Assembly (NCBI GenBank): GCA_002914805.1
Contig: JXTB01000032.1
Coordinates: 1,540,501-1,604,500 of the forward strand
Length of the DNA: 64,000 nucleotides
Source of the DNA: Parasponia andersonii
Taxonomy: Eukaryota > Streptophyta > Magnoliopsida > Rosales > Cannabaceae
Direction: 5' to 3'
This document shows positions 46,117 to 59,150 of this stretch, piece after piece; the first letter of the stretch is position 1; each line of letters begins with the position of its first letter. A program made the translations under genes and the position numbers. The notes under the pieces are model-generated. The model searched no databases and was not told where the DNA came from. It saw only the letters and a program-made list of their open reading frames with translations.

Positions 46117-49100
46117 TCATGCTGGAACAGGACTAGGACTGGAAGAGCTCTGCAGAGTAGCTGCATAGTCTCGTGCCCACAAGTCATAATGTATAATTTC
46201 CTCAAGGGAAGGTGAAGCCACCATTTCCGACTGGTGCTTGTCGCATGTTAGCTCGACAACTTTGAAGATGTCAAGATAGCTGATCCTGAAAACATGGAAT
46301 GTGATTTCGAATGAGGAAGGCAGAACCAGAGAGCGGATTACTGATAGATAATATGAAGATTGAAGTGGAACATTTTTTATCAATGGAGTATGAGGAAGAA
46401 ACACGAAACCTACTTTTCATCGATAAACAATTCTACAGCTTTCTCATTTGCCGCACTGAGAACTCCAGTCATGGTGCCCCCAGTGCGTCCGGCAGCATAG
46501 GCAAGATTCATGGATGGGTATTTTTTGTTGTCAGGAGATTTAAAAGTTAGTGAACCAAGCCTGCATCAAATATTACAAGCCATTTCCACACTTGTGAAAC
46601 AGAAGCAAAAATAGAACTGAAAAAAACATAAAAAGACATCCAGCAATCGTAAATGTACAACTTTCACTAAGAAACTTATGGAAGACAACTGAAAAAAAAG
46701 CCCAGTTAACATTGAATCTAAAAATTATCCAAAATTCACAGCTTTTAGATAAGAAAAAGTTCAAGAACAGACTCTCTAGTATGTAAGTAAGACAGAATTT
46801 CAGCAGAATGAGTGGCATATCTTTGAATAAAACATATGTGGAATAAAAGAGATGATTGGAAAAGGTCAATTACTTGCAAAGATCAAGTCGAGGCCAAGTT
46901 ACTTCGGAGCAATAGATTCTGTCTGGCCACGACATGGTATAGAGAATTGGTAACCGCATGTCAGGCCACCCCAACTGTGCAAGAACAGATGAATCCTGGA
47001 AAACAATTGAACGTAAGATAAGTTGGTACAAACTACTCCACTCTTTAGATTGCATGTTCTTTTACAAACTAAGAACAGAAGCATCCAAGACCACATAGTT
47101 TAAGCCTATACCTGTGTTTCAACCATAGAGTGTATAATGGATTGTGGATGAATCACAATCTCAATATTGTCATAGTCTGCTCCAAATAGATAATGAGCTT
47201 CAATGACTTCCAAACCCTGTTAGAATAAAATAGAACTTCTTGTTTACCACTCGCAATTGAAAATGAAACAGAAAGTACATTCACAAACAACATGGTGTTT
47301 TCTATCCGAAATGCATAAGCACAAGTATCAAACCTTATTGAAAAGTGTAGCAGAGTCAACAGTGATTTTCTTCCCCATATTCCAGTTTGGATGTTTCAGT
47401 GCATCAGCAACCTTAACTTCTTTCAACTTATCAACTGGCCAATCCCTGTCATGACAAAGTTAAAATAAAATGTTCTATCAGAATCTGTATTCACAAGTTT
47501 CAGAGCTAAAAAAAATGGCCAATATTGGCAGTTAAAGCGCAGATCAGATATTAATGACTGCACAGATCCAAAGAGTTCTTAAATAAGTAAAATAATGCAT
47601 TACATTCGAAAGGTATTTGAATTTCAAATTTTTTAGTTTCCTATTCAAAGGACAATAGGAGATCCTACAATCTAGAAGAAAATTTGAAGATCAATAATTC
47701 ATGCAGGTCATTTAGTTCATAAAAAATAATCAAGTACCAAAAGATAAATTACTGACCATCATTAAGTACTAAATCCAGGTCCTCTAATTCCAAAAATTAA
47801 AAATAAAACATTCAATGTCCTATGATTCAAAATAACCACACAAAACTGCAAAACTGGTTTACATCAATTTTTCAAGACTAAAATTCTATTTATACTATGA
47901 TTCCACACCTGAAAGCACCTCCAGATGCTGTCAAAATGATACGCCGCAGTGCACCATCCGACAAACCCTGGATACACTGAAGAAAGCAGATTCCTCTAAG
48001 ATTCACTTGTAGAGAAGAGAATTGAATTACGGGGCACAATAATGAAACGTTCACGGAAGTATTAGATATATGATGAAGCAGGTAGTTGTATTTACAGATC
48101 CTTCACTTAATGACAAGAAGGTTGTAATAGATGTAATGGAAACATTCTAAATTGCAGACAATATCCACCAGGCTATCAACATTAACGTGTTTATGTACCT
48201 GAAATATTGCTGAATGTTCTGAATCAGCAGGAAGAATTTTTATATTATGCTTGTGAGCAAGCGGAAGGATGAAAGGACCTCCAGCAATCAGGGTCTCTTT
48301 ATTGGCTAAAGCTATGTCCTTCCCCGCCTCAATTGCAGCAACTGTAGGCTAAGGAAAGGAGGGAAAAAAAAAAAGAAAGGAAGAGGATATACTTCAGCTG
48401 GCTATTAATATTACTATATGCAAATATGTTGCTTTATTTTAAATTCTCTCTTTAAAAGTAAGAAGTACATGCTAATAGCAAGAACACTTAAGCTGCAGTC
48501 GACAATATATCAAATACATACTAGCATCTGCAGGATTCTTAATATCCACATAAATGGCACATAGTATAAATTTTTAACATATTCAACATAGTATGTGTTT
48601 CATAACCTTTATAAACTTACCTGTAATCCTGCACAACCTACAATTCCTGTAACTACTGTGACTGCATCTGGGTGCCGGGCAACCTAAAATGATAAATTAT
48701 AGTCAAATTTTTCCGACAGGAAATTATAATCAAAATTTTATAATTAAAAAGGATGAGCTTTATCAACAGAAGGGAGTTAGATACAAGGTCACCTCAATCA
48801 CTCCTTGCTCCCCAGGAATAATCTCAGGCTTTTCATTGACATCAGCTAACGCCTCTTTTAGTTCACCAACTAACGCTTCATTTCTAACTGCGACTATTTG
48901 AGGCCTAAACCTCTTCACCTGTCAAAATGATCAACTAAAGCATGAATGAAAAGCTTATATCTCTATGGCTCTTGGTTATGTTCGATCAGTACCCAGTGAC
49001 GTTATCAAATGACTTAGTTCAGGTTTACAGAATACCTGATCTGCAAGTAGAGTTACATTTGAACCAGCTGCAAGTCCCACTATTCTGAATTTATCTGGAT

Positions 49101-49359
49101 TCTCTGCCACTATATCCAGTGTCTGAAAATCAACATACACTAGATCTAAGCAAATTACAAAAAGAGCGAAAACAACAGAGAAACTAAAATCTTGTTTAAC
49201 CAAACACAAACTGCACTTTTCTTCCCATTTTAAACAAAAGGGCCCGTAGAAAGAGAACAAGGTCAATGCAAACTCCACTTCAGCTCTAAATACAACATCT
49301 AGATCAAATGGATAGCTCTAACAAAAGTAGAGATCATAGTTTGAAACTGTGATCACTGT

Positions 49360-49396
<37 letters not shown>

Positions 49397-50460
49397 TGAT
49401 TAATATTTTCGAGAGTTACAGAACTAAGAAAAAATTCTTTTCACGAACTGGTTACAGAATATAAGCAACTCCTAAGTCTACAACTAGAATTGGGGGAATT
49501 CACATTTTTTGTTCACTAGTTAAAAATGCACGAATTGTTTTACCATTTCCTTTTTCCAAATTAAGTTTACCGTAGCACGCCATCAGCGTTCAGCCCCAGT
49601 TTTCTTATTTCACAAAGTCATAAACAGGAACTATGTTCAACAGAGAACATCCAGAAAGGTCTTCTAAGTAAAATATACATTGTCAATCACACAGATAAAA
49701 TTTATTTTGCTTTTCTTAGCTTAATTGCTTCAAATAATACCTGAGTTCCTATAGAACCAGTAGAGCCAAGCACAGAGATAGGTTTTGGGCCATCCCAAGT
49801 ACTGCGACCAGGCTCAGGAACAGCTCTTCCCGGCCAAGCTGGAGGAGGTTGCTGAACCGAACAATTAACTCTTCTCCGAAATGGTGCTCTGCATTCCATT
49901 CTCTGCAAAGCAATCCCACCTAAAGAAAAACAAATTAAATAATGGCATAAACTCAAGCTTAAGTCCAAGACAAAAATTTATGGGAGCAACAATCTTGGAA
50001 AATCAAATCTATCAGAACATCAGAAAATAGTACTGTCATTAGAATTGAAACCCAAAATTGAGCTGGTAATAATCAAATAGATAATAGGCGTTCTACCTTT
50101 AATGCTAGAAATGACACAACTACATGTCTTAAGCAATAACATGAGAATGATTTTCTTTTCTCTACACACAAAACATAGCTTAACTTGTTGGGACATGAAT
50201 TTTAGAGTATAAGCAAGAATTCAATAGCAATCAGTTACAGAACAAACAAAAAATACTTTAACCCAGTTGAGCTAAGTACATAACTTCCCAAAATATAACC
50301 TTCACTTTGGGTAGTTTCCCTCCAATTTTCTTAGGAAACAAACAGAAAGAACATTAAGATTAGAACTTAAACCTGTAAGCTTAGCTAGGTGGCTGGACTT
50401 GTTGGTATCCAAAAAGGAGATGGCCTTAAGTTCAGCTGGGGATAACAAATTCAGAGCCAT
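46117..50460 (-). CDS. DXR: 1-deoxy-D-xylulose 5-phosphate reductoisomerase, plastid
   Basis: Twelve exons join in frame on the minus strand: 50373-50460, 49741-49919, 49036-49122, 48793-48918, 48621-48683, 48199-48348, 47909-47976, 47334-47445, 47112-47216, 46874-46995, 46414-46560 and 46117-46285. All are GT-AG and give 471 aa, the usual plant DXR size. DXR turns 1-deoxy-D-xylulose 5-phosphate into 2-C-methyl-D-erythritol 4-phosphate with NADPH, the committed step of the plastid MEP pathway. Residues 1-49 form a Ser/Arg-rich transit peptide starting [16 protein letters not shown]; the plant Pro-rich [14 protein letters not shown] follows. The NADPH loop GSTGSIGTQ is at 81-89. Metal ligands are D223 and E225 (PADSEHS) and E294 (NKGLEVIEA). 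S285, N290 and K291 match substrate-binding residues of the E. coli enzyme. The gene appears intact. Intron 2 has a (TA)n run (49362-49393). Confidence 0.96.
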
Positions 50461-50900
50461 TCAAACTCTATCCTTTCCAAATTTTCTGCTCTACTATTTG
50501 GCCCAAACTCCACAAAACCAAAGAACACAAATCCCAGAAAGAAACAAATCCACAAAATTGAAAGACCCAAATTTTTTTTCCTTATCCGGGGTCTCTTAGA
50601 ATTGCACAAAGGTTGGTTTTTACTTTTTATTCAAATAAAGCTCAAGTATTTTTTTGTGGCTTGGAAATGGTGGCGTTCTAGTTAATAATGCGAGGCGGGG
50701 GAAAGTGGGGACTACACTAGAGAATAAGGACGAAACCAAGGACACGGCGAGTGAATGGACCAGTCCCGAAACGAGTCAATTAACGGCAAAAAGTGGATTA
50801 TTTCACGTCATCAGAAGCCACATACGACACGTCGTTCAAGCCCAAACGACCACTAAGTAGCACGTTTAGCCACTATGGTTGTTAAAAAATTTTCGTTTTG
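50461..50900 (-). promoter_or_regulatory. DXR 5' UTR and promoter region
   Basis: Directly upstream of the DXR ATG lies a T/C-rich leader (minus strand), then three ACGT-core sites: CACGTCA at 50804-50810, CGACACGTCG at 50825-50834 and CACGTTT at 50861-50867. Such cores bind bZIP factors, including light and ABA regulators, which would suit a plastid isoprenoid gene. No convincing TATA box was seen. Confidence 0.4.
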
Positions 50901-52886
50901 CAATCACACCCTTGAATTTAGAGACATTGGCATTTAACCCCAAAACTTTTAAGTGGCGATTATGTTTGTGACGACAGAACTTGGCATTGCGTTCTGAGCG
51001 GGCGATCTGTCAATTCACGTTCGACACATAGATTATGTTGTGAATTAATGATGAATTCAGGGACAAATATATCAATAATTCGTACAAATTTAGGAGGTTA
51101 GTATGTAAAATCTGAAGACATGATTCTAAATTTCTATTTTTTATAGATCATATTGCTAATTCACGACAAATTTAGAGAGTATGCTTGCAAAAGAATCATT
51201 GCAAATCCTCGACAAATTTAGGAAATAAGGATACAAAAAACTCTATTAGCTATTAGCATATTTGGTTAGACATCTTCTGTTTATGCCATTAGATTCTTTC
51301 ATAATGTGTCCAAAATATTTGTTATGGTGCATAATAAATATGAGTGCATAATAAATATGAAAATCGATGATTTTGATGTTTCTATATCAAATAAAGAAAA
51401 CTTTTGATTCCTGTGGTATTTTGTTGTTAAGTATAAGCCGGAAATAACATAGATCACGGATTTATATGGTTGGAAGATACATTTCCGTTATATAGGCTTT
51501 TATTAGTGCTTTGTTTGAAGGTTAATGAAATTGTATTTACAAAGAAGAAAAAAAAAAGTTTAGTTTCAGTTACTAATTCATTCTCTTTTATTTGTTGTTA
51601 TATATCAAAACAAATCCATGACTTTTAGCTTTTTTCCAAAAAAAAAAAATCCACACATTTTTATTAATATCAAATAAAGCATTTTATTTACATTTTAAAA
51701 AAATAAAATATTTTATTTGTGTTTTCTTATCAAATTTCACTAGATGTTTAAAATTATCAAAAAAGATGTGTTTAGTTTTAAAATTGTCGATTGGTAATCA
51801 TAGAAACAGCTAGCTGAAAGGTAACTATCTATACCAGTAAATAATATGTAACCTAAGAAATTCAACTATGGCAACTTTTAAATACAAAAAGATTCTTTAT
51901 ATTATATGATTTTAAAAAGTAAAAAATATTCTTTTCAACAATTTTATATTCTAATTTTTGACCATTTTATATAAACCTGGTAAATTTAATAGCTTAAAAA
52001 ATAATTTTTTTAAAAAAAATTTTCTAGAAAATATGATTTAAAAAAGACTAAACATCGTGAGTTTTATTTATTTTTTTACTATTATTTTTTCAGAAAGCAT
52101 ACTGAAAACTTTTGGCTGTTACAACCCACAAGACGTTGAAGTAAGTTTTTTTAAGCTTTTGGCTATCACAACTCAAAGAGGTTGGTTGACATATTTTACA
52201 CTGTTTGCTTAAAGAGCTATTTAGGCATCAAGTACTCGACATTACCAAAAGAAGAAAAAAAAAAAAAAAAAAACCCTCTTTTACATTAAGATAATATGTG
52301 GTTGCCATCAAGCTATACTAGCAATAATTTCATAAAAACATTTTCTTCCCTTAAAAAAATGGGGCGGGGGGTGGAACGGAAAGCTCTCTCTCTTTTTTTC
52401 CAGGTCAAAAAAACACGTTTAAGTTGAAGACACGTGGATACAAAAGATGAGATAAAGCCATCAATGTCCTTTCAACAACTAGCATTTTGTCCTCCGTTGA
52501 ATTTTATCCACTACATGATCTACATGAAAACGGCCTTTTTCTTCAATATTAAACATTGCATTTGGAATCTTTACATGATCAATAAGTACTATATCCCTTG
52601 GTTCTTGGCTTTGGGGATATCTGATCATATAGACCTGAACAGTATCACAACATTAATAATCCTACAACACATTTACTATTTATTTTTTTTTAAAGAAAAA
52701 GGGAGAGAGAGGAGCATATTGTACATGAGTAAGAGATGCTGATAATATGAGAAAAGGACATTATTTTGTGAGACAGATTTCTTGTTTTCACGTGGAGAAT
52801 GCTCTAAACATGCGACACTTGTATTGTTTGTATTTTTAATTTTATCTACTGTTCTACTGGACCGGCTTGCTCACTATTATTATTTT

Positions 52887-52888
<2 letters not shown>

Positions 52889-52941
<53 letters not shown>
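52889..52941. repeat. (CT)26 microsatellite
   Basis: An uninterrupted CT run of about 53 bases. Confidence 0.97.
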
Positions 52942-52945
<4 letters not shown>

Positions 52946-52992
52946 AATTTGTGCTCCTACGTTAGAAAAGCAGTTAAGATAAGACGAATAGC

Positions 52993-53018
52993 ATAATAAT
53001 AATAATAATAATAATAAT
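52993..53018. repeat. (ATA)n microsatellite
   Basis: About eight ATA units. Confidence 0.9.
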
Positions 53019-54240
53019 CTCTTCCGAGTGACGGTCGCTTTCGACTATTTTAATTTAAGGTATCTGATCATCGTGGTTTCAAAGAAGATCCTCCACCACA
53101 ATAAGTTGGCCTGGTTTTAATAAAAGAAATAATCTACCAAACTGCCACTAAAGCATTGTCAAGATAGGGGTCACAACCATAGTGCTTCACCAACAGTTGA
53201 AATGAAACGTACAGAAGAAAAGCATAGCCAAATGTCTTATAGCCTACATTAGTAGGGACTCCATTGAAATGAATTTTTTTTTTTTTTTTTTTTAAATGAA
53301 CTCGTTGGTGCATGTCAAAACACAACAATACCAAAATAGCCGTACAGCGCACGTCTATTCGATTGAATATACGATCTTTTCAGAGTTGATGAAAGTCGTT
53401 ATGCTTTTAAATTTCAAAAAAAAAAAAAAATCGTGAAATTATGCTTTTAAATTTCAAAAGAAATTCGTGCAATTTGTTCGATTCGCATGTTATCTGACAA
53501 TGAGAAGCAATATTAGTGAATATTCCCTAAAACTCTCTCGTATAAAATACCATGGCAACTGGACAATTCATCTTTTGTGCTTGATCAAACTATACATGGC
53601 AGTGTGTGGTTCTAGAAGAAACTAAAACTTGACATAGCATCAACCAAATGTAATGAATTCGAAGTCTCTTCGATAAAACACCCTTTTGCTTAGAAGACGG
53701 ATTCTAAACACCCTGTATTCATTAGTCCAAAAGACGGATGTGTTACCCAAAAGGAAATTCTTTTCTTTTCATTATTTTTTATATGCAGTCTCACAACTTA
53801 AACTGCAAAACAAACGTTATTTAAGATACAACAGTTTTTGATGATCAATAAATTATGAGGTTGACTTATGTAGGCAAACCCGACATGAGTTGGGATCCTC
53901 GGAACAGATAGACTTTTACATCAGATAGATGCATCATGAAGTGTTGAGTGATATAGTGATACCATTGTCTGAATGCTTGCATGTCGAACAGTCGAAAATC
54001 TAACATAGAACTTCTGCGGTTACGACAAGAAACAATTCCCAGTAAGCCACTATGAAGACCAAGACCTGACCAAAAACATTATTACTAAAATAACAAAGTC
54101 AACTTATATTATACGTGATTATATAAATATAGCAGCAAGTAGCAATACAACAAAAACACGTAAATAAGAAAGTGGGAATGAAAACGTGTATGCTTCGCAT
54201 GCACTCCAAGACGAGTGGTGGGGCTGAGTAGATTGATAGT

Positions 54241-54656
54241 GTCCAGCTCTACAAAGCCCACTTCAGGAAGCTAGATTTCAATGTGAAGAAAAACTCCTTA
54301 CGATTCTGTTCATTGTGCATCACTAATTGCCATGGCAATATAAAATTAAGCATGTGTGAGCGAGTTTCAAAGCAGAGAAGCTTGCTCAAAATTGAGCTTT
54401 GCCCAATACCATGGACATGGTATCGAGGGCTAATATACTTTACAATCAAAAGATGCATCCTAAATCAAACTCATGAATTCCTGATAATATATATTGGTTC
54501 ACCCTTTTATTCTCGATAAGAAACGATACAGATCTTGTATCAACGGTAGCTTGGAAATTCTGAAATAGATGGGTTTTAAGTTAGAAAAAACTATTTTTGG
54601 CAGCACTATGGATATAAGTAGCATATACATACCTCAGACAAAGCTGGTTACTCAGA
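54241..54656 (-). other. Probable PEX14 3' UTR
   Basis: Non-coding sequence after the PEX14 stop. A good donor (CTGAG|GTATGT on the minus strand) lies about 25 bases after the stop, so a 3' UTR intron is possible. The end of the transcript is not determined. Confidence 0.35.
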
Positions 54657-57600
54657 TCACCCATAAATTTCGTCTTTAGCTTCTTGTATCTCACTTGAGT
54701 TCATCACTAAGCTCCCACCATTAATTTCGACTGCACCTCCAGATTCAGATATTTTTGTTATTCTCTGCAACTCATCAGTAATAGCTGATGGCTGTGCTTC
54801 GAGCTGATCATCAGCTGAAGGTTCTTTCTGTGCTAAAGATTTTGGCCTTCGGATAGCTTCAGCAGCTTCTGGCATTGCAACTGGGGGCGGCTGGGGAGGA
54901 ACCCATGAACGCCTAATTGGTTGTTCACTGGTTTGGGCACCATAAGACCCGGTCTTGAATTCGTCGTCATTTTCAATCTCGGTGATCCTTGGATTCTTTC
55001 GTTGCCACCAAGGCCCTGAACTATCTCCATTTGACGAATAGCCGAGCCCATTGTCTTGCGGATTGGAATTCAAGTCTTCAATGCTTGCTCGAGACTGAAT
55101 AACCTGACTTTGGTAGCTCTGGGCCAGACTAACCTCCCAAGGCTACTCAAGAGGAGACAGAGCACTAATCAATTTAATTCGGTGCAAATACCACAGGACT
55201 TGTGAATTTATTTCTTCATTTGATAATATCTTTCCCCTTTTGGTATCCAAATGAAACACGAATTTGGAGGGGATAAAAAGGTTCATCAAAAGCTAACCTT
55301 AGCCCTAGGTGCTAACCGAGGATTTGATGGTTGTTGATTAGGGTTTGGAGGTGAATCATTGATCTCCTGCCAGTGTATCCAGAAAGACAAAAGGTTAAGC
55401 ATTAAGTCAAACTAAGCTGATCTCTATAAGTACTAATAGTAGATTACCCTGATATTAGAAGGTTTCTCCCCTCTTTGAACCATGGCCATAATCTGCAACA
55501 TGAAAATAGTTAACCAAGTAGGAGCCACACTAATCCAAAGCAACAAAAAATAGAAATGAAAATCGGTAGTAAAACATCTCTGGCTATAAAATCATTATTA
55601 TAAACATCAAACCAATATACCACTTTTCCCATAATGAAGACGAACTCATTTCCAGTTGGAACAATACAGATACTATCCATAGACACATATGAGACTGATA
55701 GATGTCATTATGTCAATGAGTCAAGATGATATAGAGCCAAAGAAATAGCTTTTTTCCCCCTCCTGGGGAGCAAAAGAAAAAGTTAACCAGCTGATCAAGC
55801 GAATATAGATACAAGGAAATCCACAAGAAGGAGTTGACTGTTATATCTTCTCGCTATAATCTATAAACTAGATTTTTACAAAAACTGCAGAAACAGAATA
55901 ATAAATTTGAGGCATTTACATGCTCCTTAAAGACTGATTTAAATGCTAACGAACGTCTAAGGCAAAGCTCCTAAGAAAGCTAAAAACACAAGTAATAACT
56001 GAACATTAATTCCTAAGGAAACATTTTTAGGCCAAAAAGATCTAGAAAACAACTTACGTCCATATAAGACTTTGGATGAGGTGCAACCGATGGCTCTGCA
56101 GATGCAGGAGGTGAGGCAGATCTAACTGTACGGAAAATTGTACTTGTCTGAATCTTGTACTATTCCATTAGAATTGTTAATTGATAACAAAGCAATAATA
56201 AAAGTGGAATAACAACCTGAACGTGAGTCGTAGTCTCCCTTGCCATTAACATATGATTTCTGTAAAAAGAAAAAAGTGTAGTGAAAACCCCAACAACTGA
56301 ACAAGACAGATCGTGAATCGTGACTGCTTTCAAGATCATGAATCGTTTAATTTATGCCTAAACTGAACTACCTTTGAGTTGCTGACATTGATTTGATGGT
56401 CTTCTTGGTCAACGAGAGAGGTTCTCCTAAGCACATTTGTTTCACCTGATAATTATGCAAAAAGACCAATTAGACAGCATATTAACAAGAACCAAGAAGA
56501 TATCAACAACTAATCTATAACAACCATGATAAATATCTTCAAGGGCGGGACACTGATCATATCTACTATTTTGATCATAAAGCAATTTGTTTGTACCTTC
56601 CAGTTTCCTTATGGAATTACTCATTGACTTCATTTCTTGCACTTGTACATCTAACATATTCATAAGCTCCCCAAAGTATCTCCTCTCTGAAACAAGTACA
56701 GAAAAGGTGCATTACTCATCAAAGGATAAGCAAAAGGAAACAACAAATCCAAATTATGAAGACCGATTGAAGATATCATGCAAGATAAAATAGGCTAATA
56801 TCACCACTCCACCTTCATTCTTTGAACTCATCATTTCCTGGCTCGCTTTCGCCACATCAGCTGCCGCAGCTGCAGCTGCTTTTGCAGCAGCTGCTGCTTC
56901 CTCTGCTAAACTTGGTTTAGAATCTGCCTTCTCCGAGTCATTTTCATCTTCCGAGACAACCTTGCGTATCCACGACTTCAGTCTAGGAATAACAGCATTC
57001 TAGAACACAGAAAGTGTCACAAGGTAACAAACACCATAGAAGCAAAATGTCAGTTTGCTGAGTGAATTTAGGGACAAGAAGCATTACAGTTCACTGCAAG
57101 AAAAATTATAGCACTATATCACGGAGGATAGGATCAGGCCATCATCATATCTCACTTGTTGGACAGTACAGGAGACTGGTCAAATCTCAATACCTTAATT
57201 ATTACAGCTGTTCCAGCTCCTGAAACGGCCAATAATCCTACAGCAAGAACAGCATGAGACCAATGAAAGCGAGAACGTGTTATGGAAGCCACAGGGAAAA
57301 TTGCATTGGTAGGAGCAGCTGCTGCAGTTTGCAGAGTTTGTGCTGAGGTTTGTGGCTGAATGCTAGATGATGTCTTCTCTCCATCTGCTATGTTAGACAT
57401 AAAATCATTACTCTAGTTCTTAAAGCAATTTTTTTATTTATAAGAACATTAAAAACAATAATAAACCAACAATAACAACTATTAATTATGTGACAAGTAG
57501 AGAAACTCCGGTCCAACCTAGAATCCCTAGGCTAACAAATTACCTTGATTCACACCAGCAGTTTGTACACCTGGAGGGGGGTCCTGCAATTTGTGAAAGT

Positions 57601-58809
57601 ATGTCAGTAAACAACCTGATTACTTGAAAAATGATGAAAGATTATCAGTAGTAACATGTTATAAAAGTCTAAATTTACAAAAGAAATATTTTCTTACAGG
57701 AACACGCCGAAACGCTTCATCTATCTCCTCCTTCGTGAGGCCCTTCTTCTCAAGGAAAGATCGCCTATACATTACTGGAGAGCCCTTAACTTTTGGGTGT
57801 GAAAGGAATTTCACTGCATTCTGCACTTGTTCCTCTCGCATTGGTTCTGAGTTCACAAACACAGATGTTGGAGAAGCTTGCTTATTAGCCTCAGCCTGGA
57901 CATTTTGTTGATTCTCAGTTGTTGGACTTGGTTGTGTGAGACCCGCTGTTTAAGTTAAGAAACAGTACTGTCATCTTTAATATATAGCTTAAGCAAATAA
58001 GCAGGACACTCAGGAATGAGAAAAATCACACTATATACTTATGACTATAGAATGAGAGCTAAAAACTAAAATATATCAAGAGAACGCAGCCAAATCCACA
58101 ACAAACATAGTGCAAATCAATAACTTGTACGGTTTTTTTTTTTCGAGAAGTCACAATTACTCCGTAATTAATTCGACTCAGTAGTATTTCGCTACGCAAA
58201 GCAAAATGATTCAGAGATGTTTATGTCATAACTTGCATTGTGAAGCCTAATTAGAAGTCGCTCCATCACAAGACTGAAAAAAAAAAAAATGCTTGGCAAA
58301 GTAAACACTTTTAGTTCACCCAAGATATTAAAAAAAAAAAATGGCTTCTAATCGATTATTTTACATTTAAAGAAAGCAAAAGCACACATGAACAAAATGA
58401 AACTTGCAAAAAGCTTTATGACCAGTTTATAACATAAAGAAGAACAACAGAGCTAGTAAGAAGCACCGTTTCTTCTCACCCATTATAAACTATGATGTGA
58501 TTGGAATTGAATAAGAATTATTATGAGAATTCGTAGCTGGGACTTCAGTTAATTTTCAAAATTATTCCTTGCATACCCATTTGATTGAAGAAAATTTATA
58601 TGCCATAAATTTTATAAATTAAATTAATAACTACGCAATAACTGACCGGGATTACAAACGATTGAAAACCCATTAAAAATAACCAAAATTGGAAAGAATT
58701 AGAATTAAAAAAAAAAAAAAAAAAAAAAAAGACCTGGTTTCTGGGTATTTTCGTCACCAGGAGTTGGAGGAGGAGGAGAAGGAGGAGGAGCCTGGGATTC
58801 AGTCGCCAT
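54657..58809 (-). CDS. PEX14: Peroxin-14, peroxisomal import docking protein
   Basis: Twelve exons join in frame on the minus strand: 58734-58809, 57698-57945, 57544-57583, 57194-57387, 56813-56999, 56597-56686, 56372-56445, 56217-56259, 56058-56125, 55448-55492, 55298-55366 and 54657-55142. All are GT-AG and give 539 aa. PEX14 sits in the peroxisome membrane and docks the PEX5 (and PEX7) cargo receptors. The Pro-rich start MATESQAPPPSPPPP leads to the conserved PEX14 N domain at about 53-108 (REEQVQNAVKFLSHPKVKGS, then RRSFLEKKGLTKEEIDEAF). A hydrophobic segment at about 164-185 (HAVLAVGLLAVSGAGTAVII) is the membrane part. An Ala-rich helical region with likely coiled coil follows (SLAEEAAAAAKAAAAAADVA onward). 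The tail holds HPKSYMDIMAMVQRGEKP, the WWQRKNPR box and SWVPPQPPPVAMPEAAEAIR. The gene appears intact. Intron 1 ends near a 24-base A run beside exon 1. Confidence 0.95.
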
Positions 58810-59150
58810 GGTCACCACCTCAAGCTCAGCTCACTGAATCACAAAAACGCAACCAGCTTTCTCAGCAACAAAATACGGAAAAGATAGGGAAAGAAAATGA
58901 GAGAAAATATATATATATATTTTTTTAACGAAAACAAAAATGATTACAGAAGAGAGGATGGTGGTTATGACGACGACTATGAGGTCAGAGAAGTCAGATT
59001 TTGGGGTCTGTCAGAGGTGGTGAGTTTTGCTCATCTCGAAGCAGAAAGACGCCAAAATCTCAGTAGATAATGCAGTCTCTTTGCCCCTTATTCAGTTTTT
59101 TATGGGCTTGGCCCATTTAAGCCCATAAAATTGAGGGCTCCTCTTTTAGA
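58810..59150 (-). promoter_or_regulatory. PEX14 promoter with inverted site II (TGGGC) boxes
   Basis: About 290 bases upstream of the ATG, TTTTATGGGCTT (59098-59109) and AAGCCCATAAAA (59119-59130) form a perfect 12-base inverted repeat around the spacer GGCCCATTT, itself another site II core. TGGGCC/TGGGCT boxes are typical of constitutive plant genes and are bound by TCP factors. Confidence 0.5.

Larger units (their letters stand above)
50901..54240. other. Intergenic between DXR and PEX14, no gene recognised
   Basis: It holds a (CT)n microsatellite at 52889-52941, an (ATA)n run at 52993-53018, a T run at 53275-53293 and several poly-A tracts. The ATTTCAAAAAAAAA and TTATGCTTTTAAATTTCAAA words repeat at 53400-53460. 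Open frames at 52434-52982 and 53134-53352 are low-complexity or unrelated to known families. Confidence 0.55.

Noticed and set aside
50399..50599. Plus-strand frame over DXR exon 1
   Set aside because: Antisense to the transit peptide exon, whose minus-strand reading ([10 protein letters not shown]...) fits DXR.
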